From Conexibacter sp. SYSU D00693 (lineage in GTDB: Bacteria; Actinomycetota; Thermoleophilia; Solirubrobacterales; Solirubrobacteraceae), in contig NZ_CP070950.1 of the NCBI RefSeq assembly GCF_017084525.1, forward strand, positions 2,108,001 through 2,172,000: a DNA stretch of 64,000 nt. Direction: 5' to 3'. Made by a program: the position numbers and the translations under genes. Every line of letters begins with the position of its first letter. The first letter of the stretch is position 1. The notes beneath the pieces were generated by a model, which had not been told where the DNA came from, searched no databases, and saw nothing but the letters and a program-made list of their open reading frames with translations. This document shows positions 61,393 to 64,000 of the stretch, in pieces.

Positions 61393-62391
61393 ATGGGGCT
61401 CCCTGACCGGCTCGCGCTGACCGACCTGCCGACGCCGCTGCACGAGCTGCCGCGCTTCTCGGAGGCGGTCGGCGCGCGGGTGCTCATGAAGCGCGACGAC
61501 GTCGGCGGCCCGGGGGTCGCCGGCAACAAGGTGCGCAAGCTCGAGCGGACGCTGGCGGCGGCCCGTGAGGAGGGCGTCGACGCGGTGGTGACGGTCGGCG
61601 CCGCGCAGTCCAACCACGCGCGCGCGACGGCGGCGGCGTGCGCGCGTCTGGGGTGGCGGTGCCGGCTCGTGCTCGGGGTCCCGGACGGCGACGGGACCGC
61701 GCCCGAGGGCAACGTCCTGCTCGACGCGCTGTTCGGCGCCGAGGTCGTGGTGGCGGCGGGGACGACGGACTGGGCCGCGCTGGCGGAGCGCGCCGAGGCG
61801 GAGGCTGCCGCGCTGCGCGACGAGGGGTGCGCGCCGCTCGTGCTGCCCGCGGGCGGCTCGACGCCCCTGGGCGCCACCGGCTTCGCCGCGGCCTACGCCG
61901 AGCTGCTGGACCAGCTCGACGCGCGGGGTCTCGAGCCGGTCGAGGTCCTGCACGCGTCGTCCACGGGCGGCACCCACGGCGGGCTCGTGGCGGGGCGCGA
62001 GCTGGCGGGCCGCGGCCCGGCGGTCCGCGGCGTCCTCGTGGTCGACGGCATGGGGGGCGTGATCGGCGAGCTGCACGCCTGGCTGGCCCGCGAGGCGTTC
62101 ACCGTCGCCGGCGGCGCGCCGGAGCTGGCGCTCGCCCCGGACGACCTCGACCTCGAGGAGGGCTTCCTCGGCGAGGGCTACGGCGTCCCGACCGCTGAGG
62201 GGCTCGATGCCATCCGGCTGCTCGCCCGCACCGAGGCGATCGTCTGCGACCCCGTCTACACCGGCAAGGCGCTGGCCTGCCTCGTCGCGCGCGCACGCGC
62301 AGGCGCCTACGCGGGGGGTCCCGTCGTCTTCTGGCACACCGGCGGCTGGCCCGCCGTCTTCACCGCCGAGCACGCCGCCGCCCTGACCTAG
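61393..62391 (+). CDS. PLP-dependent ACC deaminase / D-cysteine desulfhydrase family protein
   Basis: A 332-residue fold-type II PLP enzyme. PLP lysine is in VAGNKVRKLERTL, with the family patterns VTVGAAQSNHARATAAACARLG and GGSTPLGATGFAAAYAEL. ACC deaminase and D-cysteine desulfhydrase share these; a glutamate/leucine pair that separates them was not checked. ATG is preceded by CAGGAT-type spacing. Expected reaction: deamination of a D-amino acid or ACC to an oxo acid and ammonia. Confidence 0.9.
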   Translation: MGLPDRLALTDLPTPLHELPRFSEAVGARVLMKRDDVGGPGVAGNKVRKLERTLAAAREEGVDAVVTVGAAQSNHARATAAACARLGWRCRLVLGVPDGDGTAPEGNVLLDALFGAEVVVAAGTTDWAALAERAEAEAAALRDEGCAPLVLPAGGSTPLGATGFAAAYAELLDQLDARGLEPVEVLHASSTGGTHGGLVAGRELAGRGPAVRGVLVVDGMGGVIGELHAWLAREAFTVAGGAPELALAPDDLDLEEGFLGEGYGVPTAEGLDAIRLLARTEAIVCDPVYTGKALACLVARARAGAYAGGPVVFWHTGGWPAVFTAEHAAALT

Positions 62392-62397
62392 CCGCGC

Positions 62398-62414
62398 AAG
62401 GTGCCTGGCACCTT
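62398..62414. repeat. Family B palindrome between the PLP enzyme and marR
   Basis: AAGGTGCC-T-GGCACCTT, 8-bp arms, with GC before and TCATAG after. A truncated copy of the ATGCAAGGTGCC type palindrome at 50024. It lies 7 bp after the stop codon and could serve as a terminator. Confidence 0.8.
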
Positions 62415-62438
62415 TCATAGTGGTGCTACATAGATGGT

Positions 62439-62858
62439 GTGGATCCCGGAAGCCTGGCCCGTGAGCTCGACGAGCACCTGCGCGACCTGCAGCGCGTCCT
62501 GCGCCGCGAGGCCGTCTACGGGCTGAGCGTCACCGCCGCCTCCGTCCTCGCTCGCGTCGCGCACGACGGTCCGCTGCGGGTGACCGAGCTCGCCGTTGCC
62601 GAGGAGGTCGCCCAGCCGACGATGACCGCCCTGGTCGGCCGGCTCGAGCAGCGTGGCCTCGTCGCCCGGGAGCCCGACCCGGCCGACGGGCGCGCCGTCC
62701 TCGTCTCCATCACCCGCGAGGGCGGTGAGCGGCTCGCCGTGGTCCGCGAGGCGCGCGAGCACGCGCTGGCCCGCCGCCTCGACCGCCTCGACGGCGAGGA
62801 GCGCGCGGCGCTGACCGCCGCCCTCCCCGCCCTCGGGCACCTGTCCCAGCCCGCCTAG
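62439..62858 (+). CDS. MarR family transcriptional regulator
   Basis: A 139-residue winged-helix regulator. The DNA-binding region is GPLRVTELAVAEEVAQPTMTALVGRLEQRGLVAREPDPADGRAVLVSITREGGERLAVVRE (in parts), with the wing DPADGRAVLV. GTG start is 6 nt after TACATA (62427-62432). Its last codons (from CTCGGGCAC to the TAG) are duplicated, with the stop lost, in each unit of the tandem array that follows. Target genes unknown. Confidence 0.93.
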   Translation: MDPGSLARELDEHLRDLQRVLRREAVYGLSVTAASVLARVAHDGPLRVTELAVAEEVAQPTMTALVGRLEQRGLVAREPDPADGRAVLVSITREGGERLAVVREAREHALARRLDRLDGEERAALTAALPALGHLSQPA

Positions 62859-63092
62859 CGTGCGAAGAAGGGGACAGTCCCCTGGTTCGCCCTCGCCCTC
62901 GGGCGCCTGTCCCAGCCCGCCCCGCGTGCGAAGAAGGGGACAGTCCCCTGGTTCGCCCCCGCCCTCGGGCGCCTGTCCCAGCCCGCCCCGCGTGCGAAGA
63001 AGGGGACAGTCCCCTGGTTCGCCCTCGCCCTCGGGCGCCTGTCCCAGCCCGCCCCGCGTGCGAAGAAGGGGACAGTCCCCTGGTTCGCACTA
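62823..63092. repeat. Tandem array, 66-bp unit, four copies, derived from the marR 3' end plus family A palindrome
   Basis: GTGCGAAGAAGGGG-ACA-GTCCCCTGGTTCG begins at 62860, 62926, 62992 and 63058 (period exactly 66). Between copies the spacer CGCCCTCGGGCGCCTGTCCCAGCCCGCCCCGC repeats. In the first unit the spacer is the marR 3' end, CGCCCTCGGGCACCTGTCCCAGCCCGCCTAGC, so later copies carry three changes, including loss of the TAG. Because 66 is 22 codons, the array is open in several frames. Not a CRISPR: spacers are identical. Confidence 0.93.
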
Positions 63093-63105
63093 GCGTTGGG
63101 TGCCC

Positions 63106-63861
63106 GTGCTGAGGACGGTCCGCGCCACGAGGTACGTCGCACCCCTGCGCGAGGGCGGGTCGATGCCCGCGCTCGTCGAGGCCGACGACGACGGCCTCTA
63201 CGTCGTCAAGCTCCGCGGCGCGGGGCAGGGACGGCTGGCGCTCGTGGCCGAGGTCCTCGCCGGCGAGCTGGCCCGCGCGCTCGACCTCCCGGTGCCCGAG
63301 CTCGTCGTCGCCGACGTCGACACGGAGCTCGCCCGGGCCGAGCCCGACCCGGAGATCCAGGAGCTCGTCCAGGCCAGCGGCGGGACGAACGCCGGGCTGG
63401 ACTTCCTGCCCGGCGCGCTGCCGTACGCGCCGTCGACCGGCCGCCCGCCCGGCCCGGACCTCGCCGCGGCGGTCGTGTGGTTCGACTGCCTCGTGGAGAA
63501 CGTCGACCGCACGCCGCGCAACCCCAACCTCCTGATGTGGCACGGCCGGCTGTGGCTCATCGACCACGGCGCCGCGCTCTTCCGCCAGCACGCCGGGCTG
63601 GACCACGCCGACCCGGCCGCGCCGCTGCCGATGGCCGCCCAGCACGTCCTGCTCGACGCCGCCGGCCCGCTGCCCGACGCGGCGCAGCGCCTCGCGCCCA
63701 AGGTCGACGAGCCGCTGCTGCGCGCGATCGTCGACGCCATCCCGCCGGACTGGTTCGCCGGCGACCCGCCGGAGGCCTACGTCGAGCACCTGCTCGCCCG
63801 CGTCGCCGCGTCGGACGCCTGGACCGCCCACGCCGAGGAGCACCGTGCCCGGCGGCGCTGA
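63106..63861 (+). CDS. HipA-like kinase-fold protein
   Basis: About 251 residues. VVKLRGAGQGRLALVAEVLAGELARALDLPVPELVV resembles the N-lobe of HipA kinases (in parts). The catalytic loop is DCLVENVDRTPRNPNLLMWHG, and the metal motif LIDHGAALF matches the HipA pattern. It is shorter than HipA and lacks its N-terminal domain. GTG at 63106 is 9 nt after TAGCGT (63091-63096), so better than GTG at 63100. In actinobacteria it is paired with the DUF3037 gene that starts before its stop. Not a proven toxin. Confidence 0.82.
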   Translation: MLRTVRATRYVAPLREGGSMPALVEADDDGLYVVKLRGAGQGRLALVAEVLAGELARALDLPVPELVVADVDTELARAEPDPEIQELVQASGGTNAGLDFLPGALPYAPSTGRPPGPDLAAAVVWFDCLVENVDRTPRNPNLLMWHGRLWLIDHGAALFRQHAGLDHADPAAPLPMAAQHVLLDAAGPLPDAAQRLAPKVDEPLLRAIVDAIPPDWFAGDPPEAYVEHLLARVAASDAWTAHAEEHRARRR

Positions 63862-64000
63862 GGCCTTCCAGTACGCCGTCTGGCGGGTCGTCCCGTCGCT
63901 GCCCCGCGGGGAGCGGGTCAACGTCGGCGTCGTGCTCTTCTGCCGCCGCGCGCGCTTCCTCGACGCGATCGTCGACGTCGACGAGGCGCGGGTGCGGGCC
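63845..64000 (+). CDS. DUF3037 family protein (3' end beyond the window)
   Basis: First 52 codons only. VPGGAEAFQYAVWRVVPSLPRGERVNVGVVLFCRRARFLDA (in parts) matches the DUF3037 opening YxVxRxVPxxxRGExVNVGVVLF. GTG overlaps the end of the HipA-like gene by 17 bp. DUF3037 genes regularly follow such HipA-like genes in other genomes; the joint function is unknown. Confidence 0.88.
   Translation, partial: MPGGAEAFQYAVWRVVPSLPRGERVNVGVVLFCRRARFLDAIVDVDEARVRA

Noticed and set aside
62823-63142. Tandem array as a CRISPR or as a real repetitive protein
   Set aside because: All units and spacers are essentially identical, there are no cas genes, and the 22-codon periodicity makes shadow frames of 77-95 residues open by chance of the repeat length. 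The palindrome and marR-derived content explain the array.

Overview
The window is very GC-rich, about 75% by eye, with a strong G/C third-codon bias. Genes are packed tightly on both strands, with many ATGA or GTGA start/stop overlaps. Gene content is that of a free-living aerobic actinobacterium. A Thermoleophilia/Solirubrobacterales affiliation (Conexibacter, Patulibacter or Solirubrobacter relatives) fits the style, but this is an inference and no rRNA is present. Most of the window is chromosomal housekeeping and secondary metabolism. I see no prophage, insertion sequence, CRISPR array or integrase.

Layout. 1-5.0 kb: end of a MacB-like ABC exporter (ATPase and FtsX permease), a Tat-type metallophosphoesterase and a methyltransferase. 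5.0-7.9 kb (minus): the classical dnaX-ybaB-recR operon. 8-13.5 kb: M20 peptidase, polytopic membrane protein, MarC, and a TetR/DHA2 efflux pair with matching operators. 13.6 kb: SRP RNA. 13.8-20.8 kb: DUF202 protein, arylamine N-acetyltransferase, secreted glycosidase-like protein, secreted unknown, and a two-component pair of a cNMP-domain histidine kinase with a receiver/flavoprotein fusion. 20.9-27.2 kb: tRNA-Val, a Zn-alcohol dehydrogenase operon, several regulators and SDR enzymes. 27.2-31.3 kb: M23 and NlpC/P60 cell-wall hydrolases, a luciferase-like monooxygenase and an acyltransferase. 31.3-37.4 kb (minus): HrpA helicase, fatty-acid desaturase and its ferredoxin-type reductase. 37.5-45.2 kb: DUF2294, GDPD, crotonase, PRC-barrel, FHA, sigma-70 factor, J-domain protein, tRNA-Ser, M29 aminopeptidase and a STAS anti-anti-sigma factor. 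45.3-53.8 kb: PabB-PabC fusion, TetR, DoxX, thiolase-like protein, two SRPBCC/YciI-type small proteins, HNH nuclease, and an alpha/beta hydrolase with a Baeyer-Villiger-type monooxygenase. 53.9-64 kb: chemoreceptor, DEAD-box helicase, DUF4393-like and DUF445 membrane-associated proteins, a second monooxygenase, a USP-like protein, a PLP deaminase, MarR, a 66-bp tandem array, and a HipA-like kinase with a DUF3037 protein cut by the window end.

Two window-wide patterns stand out. First, about 20 genes have a TAnnnT hexamer 6-9 nt before the start codon and no Shine-Dalgarno sequence, which predicts widespread leaderless mRNAs and helps choose starts, including a TTG start. Second, two families of short palindromes (cores GGGGACWGTCCCC-like and GGTGCCWGGCACC) recur between genes. 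One copy lies inside the pabB-pabC coding sequence, and another has been tandemly amplified together with the 3' end of a marR gene.
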